This document shows positions 10,991 to 21,110 of a stretch of 64,000 bases of DNA, in pieces. The notes beneath the pieces are model-generated. The model did not search any database and was not told where the DNA came from. It worked only from the letters and a program-made list of their open reading frames with translations. Each line of letters opens with the position of its first letter. Position 1 is the first letter of the stretch. This stretch comes from Thinopyrum elongatum (Eukaryota > Streptophyta > Magnoliopsida > Poales > Poaceae), in NCBI GenBank assembly GCA_011799875.1, contig CM022298.1, forward strand, positions 258,347,757 through 258,411,756, read 5' to 3'. Position numbers and translations under genes: made by a program.

Positions 10991-11966
10991 ACCAGCCCTC
11001 CACGGAGTCCATCCCACAGTGCAGCCTCTGCCTCTGGAGTCCATTTCATTGGACCAGCCTTCTTCAATATTTTGAAGAATGGCAGGGCACGCTCAGCGGA
11101 TTTTGAAATGAACCTACTTAGTGCGGCTACACAGCCGGCCAGACGCCTCACATCTTTGACGGTTTTCGGAGCTTGGATCTGTTCTATTGCCTTCATCTTG
11201 TCGTGGTTGGCTTCTATCCCTCACTGAGACACAAAGAACCCAAGGAGCTTGCCGGACGGAATGCCAAACACACATTTCTCTGGGTTAAGCTTCAAGTTGA
11301 TCTTCAGCAGGTTTGCAAAAGTTTCTTCCAAATCCTGAACGAGTGTTGGCTTATCTCTGGTCTTGACCGCTATATCATCCATGTAGGCTTCTATGTTCCT
11401 GTGCAGCTAAAGCTCAAAACCAATTTGCACGGCCTTGCAAATGTGGAACCAGAACCTTTTAGCCCAAAAGGCATACGCACAAAGCAGTATGTGCCATATG
11501 GGGTAATAAATGCGGTTTTCTCTTCGTCTTCCTTGGCCATGAAGATCTGATGGTATACAAAGTATGCATCAAGGAAGGAGAGAAATTCACATCCCGAGGT
11601 GGAGTCAACAATCTGATCAATGTGCGGCAAGGGGAAGGGGTCCTTTGGACAAGCTTTGTTAAAGTCTGTGAAGTTAATACAAAGTATCCACTTCCCATTT
11701 GCCTTGCGCACCACCACCGGATTCACTAACCAAGTTGGATGCAATACTCGTTTAACCAAGCCTGCCGCTTCAAGTTTCTTAATCTCCTTGGCAATGAACT
11801 GCTGCCGTTCTAAGGCCTGCTTCCTGACTTTCTGCTTGACGGGACGGGCGTGAGGACAGACAGCAAGGTGGTGCTCGATTACCTCCCTGGGAACACCGGG
11901 GATGTCAGATGGTTGCCATGCAAACACATCGACATTCACCCGCGGGAAGGCAGCGAGCGCGCTTTC
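10985..11966 (-). pseudogene. Reverse transcriptase, element E
   Basis: It encodes the RT palm and fingers: FAWQPSDIPGVPR, then CINFTDFNKACPKDPFPLP, FLSFLDAYFVYHQI, and the catalytic AYMDD (around 11375-11385). The post-RT connection RRLAGCVAALSRFISKSAER follows. A frameshift in the segment TFARPCKL separates the N-terminal ORF (11939-11391) from the YMDD part, and there is a stop before GIEAN. It ends abruptly where the tandem repeats begin; RNase H and integrase are missing. Confidence 0.88.
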
Positions 11967-12308
11967 CTATTTGTCGTCGAGAGCTGCACTAGTGATGAAA
12001 GTATCATCAGTGCCATCCTGCCGCGCCAAAACCTTTTTTGTTGCAGGAGGAGCAACCTTGGATCTTTTGCTAGTCGAACTTTCTGGCAAGTCGCTGCCGG
12101 GCATAGCGCACTCCAAAGAGACGCGCTTCCCGGGGTCCTTGCCAGTTCCCTTGGCTTTATTTTCCTCCATGGTGGGAGCTAAGGTTTTGATGGCCTCTGC
12201 TGCTACCGCATCTCTATACATCTTATCAACGCAGATGACTGCATCCCTCTTATCTGATGGAATGGAGATGAATCCCATAGGGCCCGACATCTTCAAAGTT
12301 TTATACAC
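11967..12308 (-). pseudogene. Protease-RT linker region, element E
   Basis: An open stretch between protease and RT. It encodes GPMGFISIPSDKRDAVICVD, then Lys/Ser-rich linker text, and ends LDDK followed by TAG (11967-11969). Element B carries the same linker and an amber codon at exactly the same place (32243-32245). Except for that codon, the RT reading frame is continuous. Confidence 0.7.
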
Positions 12309-12812
12309 CTAATGGGACGCTGCCATGAACTTGGCCATAGCCGGACGGCCAAGGATCCGGTTGAATGGCAGGGGAAGCTCAACAACATCGAACACGATCT
12401 TCTCAGTCCTAAAGTTTATTTCCCCACCAAATGTTACCGGCAAAGTGATGTTTCCCTTTGGCTGGCTCCTCCCTTGGTTGATCCCCTGGAAAGTGCCAGT
12501 CTTCTTCAGATCCGCATCATCAATTTGGAGCGTCTTAAGCACATCGGGGGAGATCAAATTCAACCCTGCCCCACTGACAACCAACATCTTAGTGACCTTG
12601 ATGTTGCAGATTGTTGGCGAAACCAACAATGGCAAGCATTCGACCGCAGTAGTACGATCTGGATGATCCTCAATGTCAAAGATGATGGGCGTGTGGGACC
12701 ACTTAAGTGGCTCTCGAGCGCTTGCTACTGTTTCTGCCGCATTAACCTCATGCGCCCATTGCTTGAGTTGGCGGTGAGAGGAGTGCAATGATGCACCCCC
12801 GTCAATGCACAT
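12309..12812 (-). pseudogene. Retroviral-type aspartic protease, element E
   Basis: The ORF starts in CIDGGASLHSSHRQLKQW and continues into the protease core: VTKMLVVSGAGLNLIS. The usual lineage motif is VDGGAGLNLI, as in element B, so the catalytic Asp is replaced here (VVSGAG). The C-terminal half ends LPFNRILGRPAMAKFM. The protease would process the Gag-Pol polyprotein. The loss of the DGG motif means this copy is catalytically dead. Confidence 0.82.
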
Positions 12813-13379
12813 TGCCTTAGTAGCCCTCTGAAACTCCTGCTTACTGGTCTCATCATCCTCTTCTTAACTGTCATCTTCATTTTCTTTTTTCTCACGGCCT
12901 CTGGCGGGCTTTTCCTTCTGCTGGTCGACTTTGCCGCGATGGCCATTTTGGCCACCACGACCTTTCTCACCACCACCATTTTGGCCCTTCTCTTTATCTC
13001 GCCTTTCATACTCAGCCTTCTGCTTCTCAACCAACTATTCAACTTGCTTGCAATCTCGGAGATCGTGACCCTTGGTCCTATGGATCTTGCAATATGGCCC
13101 GTCAGACTTCCCGGTCTTCTCAGCAGTCGCTGCCGCCCGGCAGTCAGTGCAAGTAGCATCCTCCTTGTAGACCGTCTCAGTCTTTGTTTTCTTGCCGGTG
13201 CTGACATCACCAGAGCTCTCGATGGCCATCACTGCCTTTTCCTTATCTACGCCCTTGACGGCGTCCAGAATTGTCGGCCGCCCCACTACGCCAATCCCGG
13301 GCGCTGTGTTTTCTGCCAAGGCACACATTTTTGTGCCCTGTGCGTCGACCACCAACCCCGCACAATGCATGCAACGCAC
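12813..13379 (-). pseudogene. Gag C-terminal zinc-knuckle region, element E
   Basis: It encodes CTDC..., then the CHHC knuckle YCKIHRTKGHDLRDC (C-X2-H-X4-H-X4-C), followed by a Lys/Arg/Gly-rich basic tail. Gag binds RNA and forms the virus-like particle. A TAG at 13035-13037 replaces the Gln codon CAG found at the same site in element B (QVEQLV). A TAA breaks the acidic stretch near 12866. The N-terminal gag is missing. Confidence 0.82.
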
Positions 13380-13399
13380 ATGGCGGAAACGGTAGGCGT

Positions 13400-14174
13400 A
13401 GTGTGTGAAGTAAAATGGCAGTTACCCCCAGTTCACGCGCGGGCACCCTCGTTAAGCCCCCACGAACGTAGGCACCCTCTGGCCTATAGCATGAACAAAC
13501 CCATGTTGTTTGGATGTTGTAGGCCTCAAGGGAGGCCTGGGGGACTAACTCAATTTCAGGTTAATGAAGAAGCAAAGAAGATCTCAAAAACGCGGGTACC
13601 CACCATGGGTGGATCAGTATGTGCGCCTGTGCATTAATTGGGCTTGCCCCAACGATGCCCGGCAACATGTATGGACCAGGCCCAGGGGCTCTTGTCGGTG
13701 CAACAAACATTCATGTTTGCTACCCGGACTCGTGCATAGGCGTGATGTCGATCATACATCTAGTACCTGTGCATAACGCAAAGAGAAGCCAGAGAAACCG
13801 CTCTTTGTGAGATCAAGGAGAGCATTAAGAAGATCAAGTTGACAGGAGATCACCTCAGGAAGGCTTCCCTTGCCGGGTAGGAGAGCCTAGTCGGGTCGAG
13901 GCAACACCCGAGGGACTAGACTAGTTCACCTCGGCAAGGCTTCCGGGGCCGCCAAGCTTAGGGCCTGCCAGGCTCTTTGCCCGCAGACCCCCACCAAGAC
14001 GCCACCGCTCCACCTCATCACACACAAGTCATTAATCAGCGCGGTGTCAAGCTCTCAAGTAACTAGGTGGATCTTGTCAGGCACGTGGCAGCATGGTGAA
14101 GAGGCAATTAGCTTTATTGACACCCGTACAGAAGGCGTGTCACGCTAGTAAGGAGAAGATGGATAAGCGACGCG
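13400..14174 (+). mobile_element. Element F: 3' end and partial 3' LTR
   Basis: The stretch 13480-13692 resembles the sequence upstream of the A 3' LTR. It ends in the polypurine tract GGCCCAGGGGCTCT. TGTCGGTGCAACAAACATTC at 13693 starts an LTR of the same family as B (shared first 15 bases and CTTGCCGGGTAGGAGAGCCT). The LTR keeps about 480 bases and then runs into its own inverted copy (14206-14443). No TATA box or 3' LTR end remains. Confidence 0.72.
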
Positions 14175-14443
14175 TCATGCTGAGGTTGAAGCCCGGCAAG
14201 CCTGCCGTGTCGCTTATCCATCTTCTCCTTATTAGCATGACACGCCTTCTGGACGGGTGTCAATAAAGCTAATTGCCTCTTCACCATGCTGCCACGTGCC
14301 TGACATGATCCACCTAATTACATGACAGCTTGACACCTGTCTGATTAATGACTTGCGTGTGATGAGGTGGAGCGGTGGCATCTAGGCAGGGGCCTATGGG
14401 CAAAGAGCTTGGCGGCCCCGGAAGCCTTGCTGGGGCGAACTAG
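13920..14443. repeat. Large imperfect palindrome (inverted LTR duplication)
   Basis: The left arm 13920-14174 and right arm 14206-14443 are reverse complements with a 31-base loop. Matching landmarks are ACTAGTTC...AACTAGT at the ends, GGCTTCCGGGGCCGCCAAGC, CCACCGCTCCACCTCATCAC, CACGTGGCAGCATGGTGAAG and AAGGAGAAGATGGATAAGCG. Both arms are LTR sequence of element F. The right arm ends exactly where the LTR of element B begins. The arms differ by small indels and substitutions. Confidence 0.9.
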
Positions 14444-15355
14444 TGTCGGTGCAACAAACCCTGGGTCTGTTGCCCAGACCATGCACAGGCCCAAGATCAA
14501 GATTGCAACATCCAAAACCAGGCCAAGGTAAAGAGATAGGCTCTTGGAGAAACCAAAGGGGAGGATGAGAAGATCAAGTCAAGCCAAGAAGCAAGACACC
14601 GCTGAAGGAAAACCTCCCTTGCCGGGCAGGAGAGCCTGGACAGGTCAAGGTTGCCCTGGAAGCGAGCCTCAGGACCGCCCCGACAGGCCTGCTGGGGCAT
14701 GCGAAGGCGAAACACCCCACCAAGGCTTCATCGCCCCACCTCACAGCAACGCAATTCACCGATCGGTGCGGTGTCAAGCCCCAAGATGACTAAGTGGCTG
14801 CCTTTTGCGACATGGCAGCCATTTCCTACAGGAATCACCTCCAGATGACACCCGTTCTGCGACTTGTCATGCAGACAGGAGAGAAGGTGGCCAAACAGCT
14901 CGGCAAGGTGTGCCGGGCAAGCCATGATGTGACACTGAGTGGCGCATTTAATGCGTATTGCTCTGTCTACAGAATAGATATGATAGCACTGTTCGCTATA
15001 TAATCAGTACACAATGACTGATTTGCCACTGTGGTGACCCCTTAATCTATAAAAGGAGGCCCATGGCAACCATAGAAAGGATTTGGACCCCTGTACACTC
15101 ATACGCGCATAGCTTCTCTCCCCCCGAGGCAACCTTGCCAGGTGAGAGCGCTGCGTTTCCAGCACCATCCACCATCAATCCACCAAAGCAGGAGTAGGGT
15201 TTTACGCCTCGCGGTGGCCCGAACCTGGGTAAAACTGCCTGTGTGATCTCTGCCGTGCTACGCTGCACTCCTCCGCTCTTTGTGCAACGTGCTCAGTCCC
15301 CCTGTCGAACCAAAAGGACCATTGGCCCCATAGGTGGCCGTGGTTTCCCACGACA
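14444..15355 (+). repeat. 5' LTR of element B (912 bp)
   Basis: It begins TGTCGGTGCAACAAACC directly after ACTAG and ends TTTCCCACGACA, just before a primer-binding site. The TATA box is TATAAAA at 15048-15054, followed by GGAGGCCCATGGCAAC. The shared module GCAGGAGTAGGG...CCCGAACCTGGG is at 15188-15235, flanked by pairing GTTTTAC/GTAAAAC. The predicted left target duplication is actag (14439-14443). Confidence 0.88.
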
Positions 15356-15358
15356 TCT

Positions 15359-15378
15359 TTGGCGCGCCAGGTAGGGGG
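15359..15378 (+). promoter_or_regulatory. Primer-binding site, element B
   Basis: TTGGCGCGCCAGGTAGGGGG follows the LTR after a 3-base gap. The same site follows the LTRs of C, G and I. It is the expected place for tRNA priming of minus-strand cDNA. I could not assign the tRNA by eye. Confidence 0.75.
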
Positions 15379-15457
15379 CTGCGCTTGCGTGAACTCGAGA
15401 AGTGTACGAAGCGCATCATCTTCACCGCCATCTTCTTCATCAACGGCTCCATCGTCC

Positions 15458-15902
15458 ATGGCGCCCAAGAAGAAGCCCGGTGCCGCAGCTCATCCATCCA
15501 CCTCGAGGGCCCCGCCGCATGTGCCCGCCAGCGCCGCAGGGGCTACGGGGACGCCTGGAAGTGCAGACACTGCTGGGGATGTGGTCGGCGCGAGCGGCGT
15601 CGTTACCACCTCCCCTGCGGCTGAAGCAGGAGCAGGAGGCACCGGAGAAGGACAACACCAACTACATTCCAGCGGCCACGCCCCACGAGGTACAGGAGGA
15701 GAGATCATTCTATCTGCACCTTCCCGTATGGCCGAGGGGCATAGCCACAGCGGGGGTACTCGCTCTAGGGGCAATCGCAACTCCCCGACCGCTCCCACTG
15801 CGGGAGCGGCCGTAGAACATGCGCCACCCCCGGAACAAGCCAACCCAGCCGCTGCGCCAAACGAAGCCGCTGGCCCTCAAGCGCCTCCACCACATCCACA
15901 CG
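15458..15902 (+). pseudogene. Gag N-terminus of element B, first piece
   Basis: The ATG at 15458 begins MAPKKKPGAAAHPS and continues as a Pro/Ala/Gly-rich low-complexity chain. It is interrupted by element C after codon HPH, at the duplicated target acacg. It continues at 24228, but there in another frame. It has little recognisable homology apart from its position after the LTR and PBS. Confidence 0.6.
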
Positions 15903-16778
15903 TGTCGGACTCAGGGCTCCGCAGACCCAAGAAAGGTTCGAACTCTGGGTGCGTGGGAAGAACTCAATCTCCCCAGTCTACCAACTTGTTGATCTCATGG
16001 CCTAGCTCGATGAACTGGAAAGGAAAGGGACATGGCAGTTTACCTAGGTTTGGGCCACCTTGCGGTGTAAAACCCTACTCCTACTTTGTGGTGGATTGGC
16101 CTCGAGGTGGGCTGAGGATGAACTAGTACAGGGGGAGAACAACCTCAGGAGGTGTGTTCTTGTGTTGGTGTGAGCTGGTGGGGTTGATCTGATTGATCCG
16201 TCCTCTTCTATGGTGCTGGCCTAGCTATATTTATAGTGGCCTTGGTCCTCTTCCCCCAAAACGAAGGTGGGAAGGGATCCCACAATGGCCAAGTTTGAAG
16301 AGAGACAAGTAGTACATCTTATCCTGACGAAAGGTGGTCTTTGCCTGCAAAGCTTCTGGGTGTGATGTCGTGGTGGGCTCGGCGATAACCTCCATCCTAC
16401 CATCCTGGTCTTGTAGCACGGGAATGGAAACCTTTGGCTGATTCCTTGGGACTGTGCGTCTGCACCTGCTTCCTTAGCACCAAAGAGGAAACCTGCTGTA
16501 CTGCGCCCGCTGGCGCCCGCCTGGCCTTGGTCGTCAGAGCTTGCGTCATCTGAACCTCACGAGGTGGGGCTTGCATAGAAATCTCCGCTCCTCAGGAGCC
16601 GGCCTAAGGAGGCCGCTTCGTTTGGAGGTCTAGACGTCGTCCGCCTCGTGAGGCTTGCCCCCTCACGAGGGTCTTGTGTTGTTGATGCTGAAGATGGGCC
16701 ATACCAGGCCGCAGATGGAGCCACGCTCTGGGCCGCAGGCAGGCAAGTCTGGGTACCCTGGTTCCTAGAACACTGACA
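15903..16778 (-). repeat. 3' LTR of element C
   Basis: On the plus strand it reads TGTCGGACTC to ACACTGACA; in element orientation it begins TGTCAGTG. A minus-strand TATA box (CACTATAAATATAG) lies at about 16226-16240. The conserved module (rc of GTTTACCTAGGTTTGGGCC through CCTACTCCTAC) is at about 16037-16085. The polypurine tract, on the minus strand GGGCCCGGGGGCTAC, lies at 16779-16793. Confidence 0.95.
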
Positions 16779-17018
16779 GTAGCCCCCGGGCCCAAAGCGC
16801 ACTCGGACTTGGCTTCGAGGCGAAGCCAAAGGGCAAGGGCGAAGCGCTGCGGGCCTTACCTTCTGCGGACTCGGTCGATGCGTGGCCCTTGATGGGACGT
16901 GGGCATCTCCACTTCCCCACACTGCCTCGGCAACCATTCGGCTTGACAATAGCCTGCTGCACGCAAAAAGATCTTTATTACCGGAGATCGTGGAGGCTGG
17001 CGGTTGGCCTCCCTCTGG

Positions 17019-17027
17019 CTATAAATG
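17019..17027 (+). promoter_or_regulatory. TATA box of the antisense B3/AT-hook gene, element C
   Basis: CTATAAATG stands on the plus strand 91 bases before the ATG at 17118. A GC-rich then CT-rich leader follows. It is outside both LTRs and faces away from the LTR promoter, so the extra gene seems to have its own promoter. No expression evidence is available. Confidence 0.55.
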
Positions 17028-17117
17028 AGGGGAGGGGCGGAGCCCCCTGCTCATCTCCGTCTTCCCGCTGCTTGCTCCTTCTTCTTCCTTCTTGTCCCAC
17101 CATCTCGTCGAAGCATC

Positions 17118-17951
17118 ATGGCGCCGGTGAGTAGGTTTTCCATGGCAGAGAAGGGGAAGGGCCCCAAGGAGGGGCCCGACTCGCCACCGCCAAAGAGAGG
17201 CTGTGGAAGACCCCGAAAGCATGTAGCGACTCCGGCAGCGGCCCCTCGGGGGCGCGGGCGTGCTCCTTCGACGGCCGGCGCTGCCTCCGGCAGCCGCGGC
17301 AGAGCTTCTTTCCACGGCAAGGGCTGCAGCGGGCGGGGCGTTCTCGGTGATGAGGGGAGGCATGCGGCGATCATCCGGCCACCATGACCACGCTCCCACT
17401 CAGCCAACATGCCCTCGAAGTTCGTCGTGTGGTCGGTGAGGCCAGCGGGCATCTTGCTCCAGCTGCCGCACTCCTTCTCGAGCGCGCTGCCGGCCGGAAA
17501 GCCTGGTGGCCTCTGGTTGCAGGCTGATGGCTGCTGCAGCAAGGCCTCATGGGTGGATGTCGAAGTCACCGCCGTCGGCAACGTGTTCCTGAACCACGGG
17601 TGGCAGCCGTTTGCTCGGGCACTCGGCCTGCATGGGAGGTGCACCCTCCACTTTAGGTACGACGGCACCGCGACCCTCTACGTCAGGGTCTTCGGGGAAG
17701 ACAGCCGGTGCCTGGGGTGCTGCCCGTAGAGCGATAGCGACGATGATGACGACGGTGATGGCGCCATTGCTGGCGGTGAGCTTGCCCTTGGCGACGGCCA
17801 CGCCGGCTCCAGCAGCGGGGGCTCCTCTTCTGGGCAGAGTACAAGCGACGGCGACTACGACGAGCCACCACGCCGCCGGGCTCGGACCGGGGAGGGCGAC
17901 GAGCCGCATCGCCGACGCGCCCAGGTGAAACAGGATGAAGACTCTAACTGA
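17118..17951 (+). pseudogene. Additional antisense gene: AT-hook plus B3-like domain, element C
   Basis: One frame of 278 codons runs from ATG 17118 (MAPVSRFSMAEKGKG) to TGA 17949-17951. It is broken by TGA 17385-17387 and TAG 17727-17729. The N-terminal third carries an AT-hook-like core (KRGCGRPRKHV) and a basic RGRGRAPS segment. The middle (17409-17726) looks like a plant B3 DNA-binding domain: KFVVWSVRPAG, LPHSFSSALP, VDVEVTAVGNVFLNHGW, FARALGLHGRCTLHFRYD, LYVRVFG, CLGCC. The C-terminus is acidic (SDSDDDDDGDG), then Arg-rich. It lies antisense to pol, between integrase and the 3' LTR. A related B3 gene is in element B (37492-36836). DNA binding is inferred from the fold family. Confidence 0.72.
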
Positions 17952-18905
17952 GCATGGGTGCTGCCGGGGTCGAGCCTCGGGAGTCGCCGTAGTCGCACAG
18001 CTTGCTTTTGTTTCTCTCTTCCTCCTGCATTGAAAGAAGTAGAGGGCCATGTTGGGGCGTGTAATGAACCATGGCGCATGCGCCGATATGCTATGCTCGT
18101 TGTTTTCATATCATGTTGTGATGTCCATGTTTCTACTAGGTGCATTTAGGGTAACTTAGCTCGATATGCTCGTGGTAGACTTCCATATCGTGAGGGCATG
18201 CCTTTCCAGGGGCATCTTCCAAAGGCTTCCTTCTTGAAAACTCGGGAGTCGTTGAGCCTCGGGAGGCGTCATGTAGCTGCAGGGTTAGAAAACCTCATGA
18301 GGCGTATCGTCCTACCTCGTGCAATCCCCCGAGCGTGGGTTGGTTGTAGCTAGTACACCGTGTCGTGATGCCCGGAGGCATGGACTTAAGAGGGTGCGCA
18401 TGCCCGTGAGCTTGTTCGAGGGCGTCACGCAAGGATTAAGGCGCCGAAGCTGGGGCAGCAAGGTTTTGGTGAGGTGTGGTCATGGGCGAGCCCGGGCGCA
18501 CACACACCGTACCTAGCCCCCGCGCACGGGACGCGCGAGGAGGAGCGACGGGCAACTGCCGCTCTTCGTGGGACAGGGTTGGAAAGGCGAACACTATGAA
18601 GAGAAAAAGAAAAAGAGAGAAACTTTCCAACCCTTGCAAACAAAAGACACGAAAGCTCCAAATTTCATTCGAGAAGTTGCAAACCAGCTACAGAAAGCAA
18701 GCAAAAGAACAGCCATGTCCGGCACCTAGACTAGTCTTCTTGTCTTCCCACCAGCGCAGAGCATGGGGCCTCCACTAGGACGTGGGTGGGAGCCCCCGTG
18801 AGGCCCAGGGGCGGCACTCAGGAGACTCCGGGGCGCGTACAGCCCCAACTCATTATTACGTGAGAGTGTCACGAGCGGAGACCTTCATAGGTGCGGGGCC
18901 TTGCT
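17952..18905. other. Spacer between B3 gene and integrase, element C
   Basis: About 950 bases without a supported ORF, lying between the convergent ends of the plus-strand B3 gene and the minus-strand integrase. It contains CTCGGGAG and CCTCGTGAGG-type words common in this LTR family, and an A-rich patch at 18595-18690. It presumably holds the 3' untranslated parts of both genes. Confidence 0.5.
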
Positions 18906-20075
18906 TCATGGGTAGAACTTCCGGAGGTGCTGGATGTTCCAGGCGTTCTGGATGGGGTCTCGTCCTTTGTCTCCAGGCGCGCGGCGCCAGGCCTGGAGAC
19001 ACGGGGCGATCCTGAACGGGCCCTCCCACATGGGCGAGAGCATATGCAGCCCTTCCCCGGAGAGCACCTGTCTCAGGACAAGATCACCCACCTCGAGCGT
19101 CCTGGAGCGGACACTGCGGCAGTGGTACCGCTTCAACGCCTGCTGGTACCTCGCTGCTCGGAGCGAGGCTTGGCGGCGGCGTTCCTCCCCCAGCATGAGG
19201 TCCATCCCCCACGAGGCGTCCTGGCGTGCCTCGTCAAACGCCAAGACCCGTGCGGAGCGATGCCTGACCTCGTGAGGGAGGACCGCCTTGGCTCCGTAGA
19301 CGAGGAAGAACAGAGTCTCGCCCATAGGCTTGGTCGCGGTGGTGCGGATGGACCACAGCACGGACTGGAGCTCATCGAGCCAGCCCCTGCCGTAGGCCTC
19401 GAGTTTCTTCTTAAAGGTCCTTGCCTCAAGGCCCATCAGGACCTCTGCGTTGGCGCGCTCAGCCTGGCCATTGCTCCGAGGGTGCGCCACTGAAGCGTAG
19501 CATATCTGCATTCCAAGGTTAGCATAATATGTTTTGAAAAGGTTGCTGGTGAACTGCGAGCCGTTGTCGGTGATGATACGGTTGGGAACCTCAAAGCGGC
19601 TCATGAGGCCCTTGATGAACTTGACAGCCGAGCCGGCTGGGATGGTGCGGACGGCCTCCACCTCCGCCCACTTGGTGAATTTGTCGATGGCGACGTAGAG
19701 GTAGCGGTAGCCCCCAGCCCCTCGTGGGAACGGGCACAGGATGTCCAATCCCCAGACCGCGAACGGCCACGAGAGCAGGATGGTCTGGAGGCCCTGAGCG
19801 GGCTGGTGGATTTGCTTAGCATGGAACTGGCAGGCTTCGCAAGATCCCACCTGCTCGGCTCCATCATTGAGCGCCGTGGGCCAGTAGAATCCGCTGCGGA
19901 ATGCCTTGCCCGCGAGGGTGCGCGATGAAGAGTGGTGCCCGCAGTCCCCGCCATGTATGTCGGCCAACAACTCACGCCCCTGCTCCCTGGAGATGCATCG
20001 CAAAGAAACGTCGTTTGGGCGCCTTCGGTATAGCTCATCGTCCTGGATGCAGTATGCTATGGCCTGGCGGGCCAC
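18906..20075 (-). CDS. Integrase, element C (open over 389 codons)
   Basis: This is the best preserved pol domain in the window; the ORF has no internal stop. A zinc-binding region (H41, H47, C79, C82 in CEACQFH) is followed by a catalytic triad D111 (GLDILCPF), D170 (TDNGSQF) and E206 (GQAERAN), giving the classical 35-residue D-E spacing. The C-terminal part has WEGPFRIAP and ends NAWNIQHLRKFYP without a chromodomain. Being part of a polyprotein, the first Met is not a true start; the frame enters from RNase H at about 20150. It would insert element cDNA; the copy could supply protein in trans only if translated as Pol. Confidence 0.93.
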   Translation of the reverse strand: MARQAIAYCIQDDELYRRRPNDVSLRCISREQGRELLADIHGGDCGHHSSSRTLAGKAFRSGFYWPTALNDGAEQVGSCEACQFHAKQIHQPAQGLQTILLSWPFAVWGLDILCPFPRGAGGYRYLYVAIDKFTKWAEVEAVRTIPAGSAVKFIKGLMSRFEVPNRIITDNGSQFTSNLFKTYYANLGMQICYASVAHPRSNGQAERANAEVLMGLEARTFKKKLEAYGRGWLDELQSVLWSIRTTATKPMGETLFFLVYGAKAVLPHEVRHRSARVLAFDEARQDASWGMDLMLGEERRRQASLRAARYQQALKRYHCRSVRSRTLEVGDLVLRQVLSGEGLHMLSPMWEGPFRIAPCLQAWRRAPGDKGRDPIQNAWNIQHLRKFYP

Positions 20076-20141
20076 ACGCTCCGCGTCTTCCTCCTTCTCT
20101 GGCAGGACACCCTGAAGCAGGTACGTCTTGAACTCCTTTGA

Positions 20142-21110
20142 CTAGCATCCCTCCTGAGGCTTGAGTGCGAGGAGCTGGCAGGCCCCTGAGGTTGGGACAC
20201 AGGCTGGGGCACCAGAGGGAGGCGCCGGGGGGAGCTCCTCCTGAGGTGATGCCGGTCCCACAGCGGGGGGAACTGCTGACGGCTTGAAGAGCCTCTCCTC
20301 GAAGATGCCGGGCTCCTGAGGTAGGCACCGGGACGCCCTCTTGGCGATGTTGTCTGCCTCCTTGTTTGTGTCGTGCGGTACGTGCTGCAATTCCAAGCCC
20401 AAGAATCATTTCTCAATTTTGCCTACCTCTTCAAGGTACGCCTCCATGTGCTCATCCTTTGGCTTGTATGCCTTGTTGGAGAAGTTGATGTGGAGCTAGG
20501 AGTCGCCCCTGATGGTGAGGCGCCTCACCCCCAAGGCCGCCACAGCCTTGAGGCCGATGATCAGGCCTTCGCATTCCGCGATGTTGTTGGAGACCTTATC
20601 GCCATGCGGGAAGCAGAGCTGCACGACGTAGTAGAGCTTGTCCTGGGTGGGCGAGATGAGTACGGCTCCAGCCCCCGCGCCCTGGCGTGCGAATGCGCCG
20701 TCAAAGTACATGACCCAACCATCCGGTGCTTCATCTCCGGGCACGAGGGAATGGTTCTCGCCCACTCCCCAGTCGGGGGCGTCAGTCCATTCCACCATGA
20801 AATCGGCGAGGGCCTCACCCTTGATGATCCTGGTGGTGCTGAACTCCAACTAGAATGCCTGTAGTTCAACGTTCCACTCGGCGACCCTTCCCACGGCGTT
20901 GGGGCTCCGGAGCACCCTCTCCAAGGAGTAAGCTGAGACAACCTTGATGGGGTGGCCCTAGAAGTAGTGACACAGCTTTCGAGAGGTGACGAGGAGCGTG
21001 AGCAAGAGCTTTTGTGGCATGGGGTAGCGCGCCCGCGCATCGCGCAGCACCATGCTGACAAAGTACACCGGGTGTTCGACGAGGGCGGAGGCATTGGCGG
21101 GGTGCTACAT
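20142..21110 (-). pseudogene. RNase H region, element C
   Basis: It encodes the second, archaeal-like RNase H typical of the Tat branch: WVMYFDGAFARQGAGAGAV (first Asp), NNIAECEGLIIGLKA (Glu) and IRGDS (Asp). Then come HVPHDTNKEADNIAKRAS and a Pro-rich linker to integrase. In-frame stops lie at 20496-20498 (TAG after GDS), near 20408 (TGA), 20850 (TAG, AF*LEFS) and 20157 (TAG). Most sit where Gln or Arg is expected. RNase H removes the RNA strand during cDNA synthesis. Confidence 0.86.

Larger units (their letters stand above)
10985..13400 (-). mobile_element. Element E: minus-strand Gypsy internal fragment, truncated at both ends
   Basis: Read on the minus strand, the order is gag zinc-knuckle (13379 down), protease (12812-12309), PR-RT linker, RT (11966-11000). 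It closely resembles element B at protein level (shared DIPGVPR.VI.HHLAVCPHARP, for example). No LTR of its own is attached: the RT 3' end stops inside the repeats at about 10985-11010, and gag stops near 13380-13400 next to the 3' end of element F. Because B lies in the opposite orientation, E and B form a long distant inverted repeat. Confidence 0.85.
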
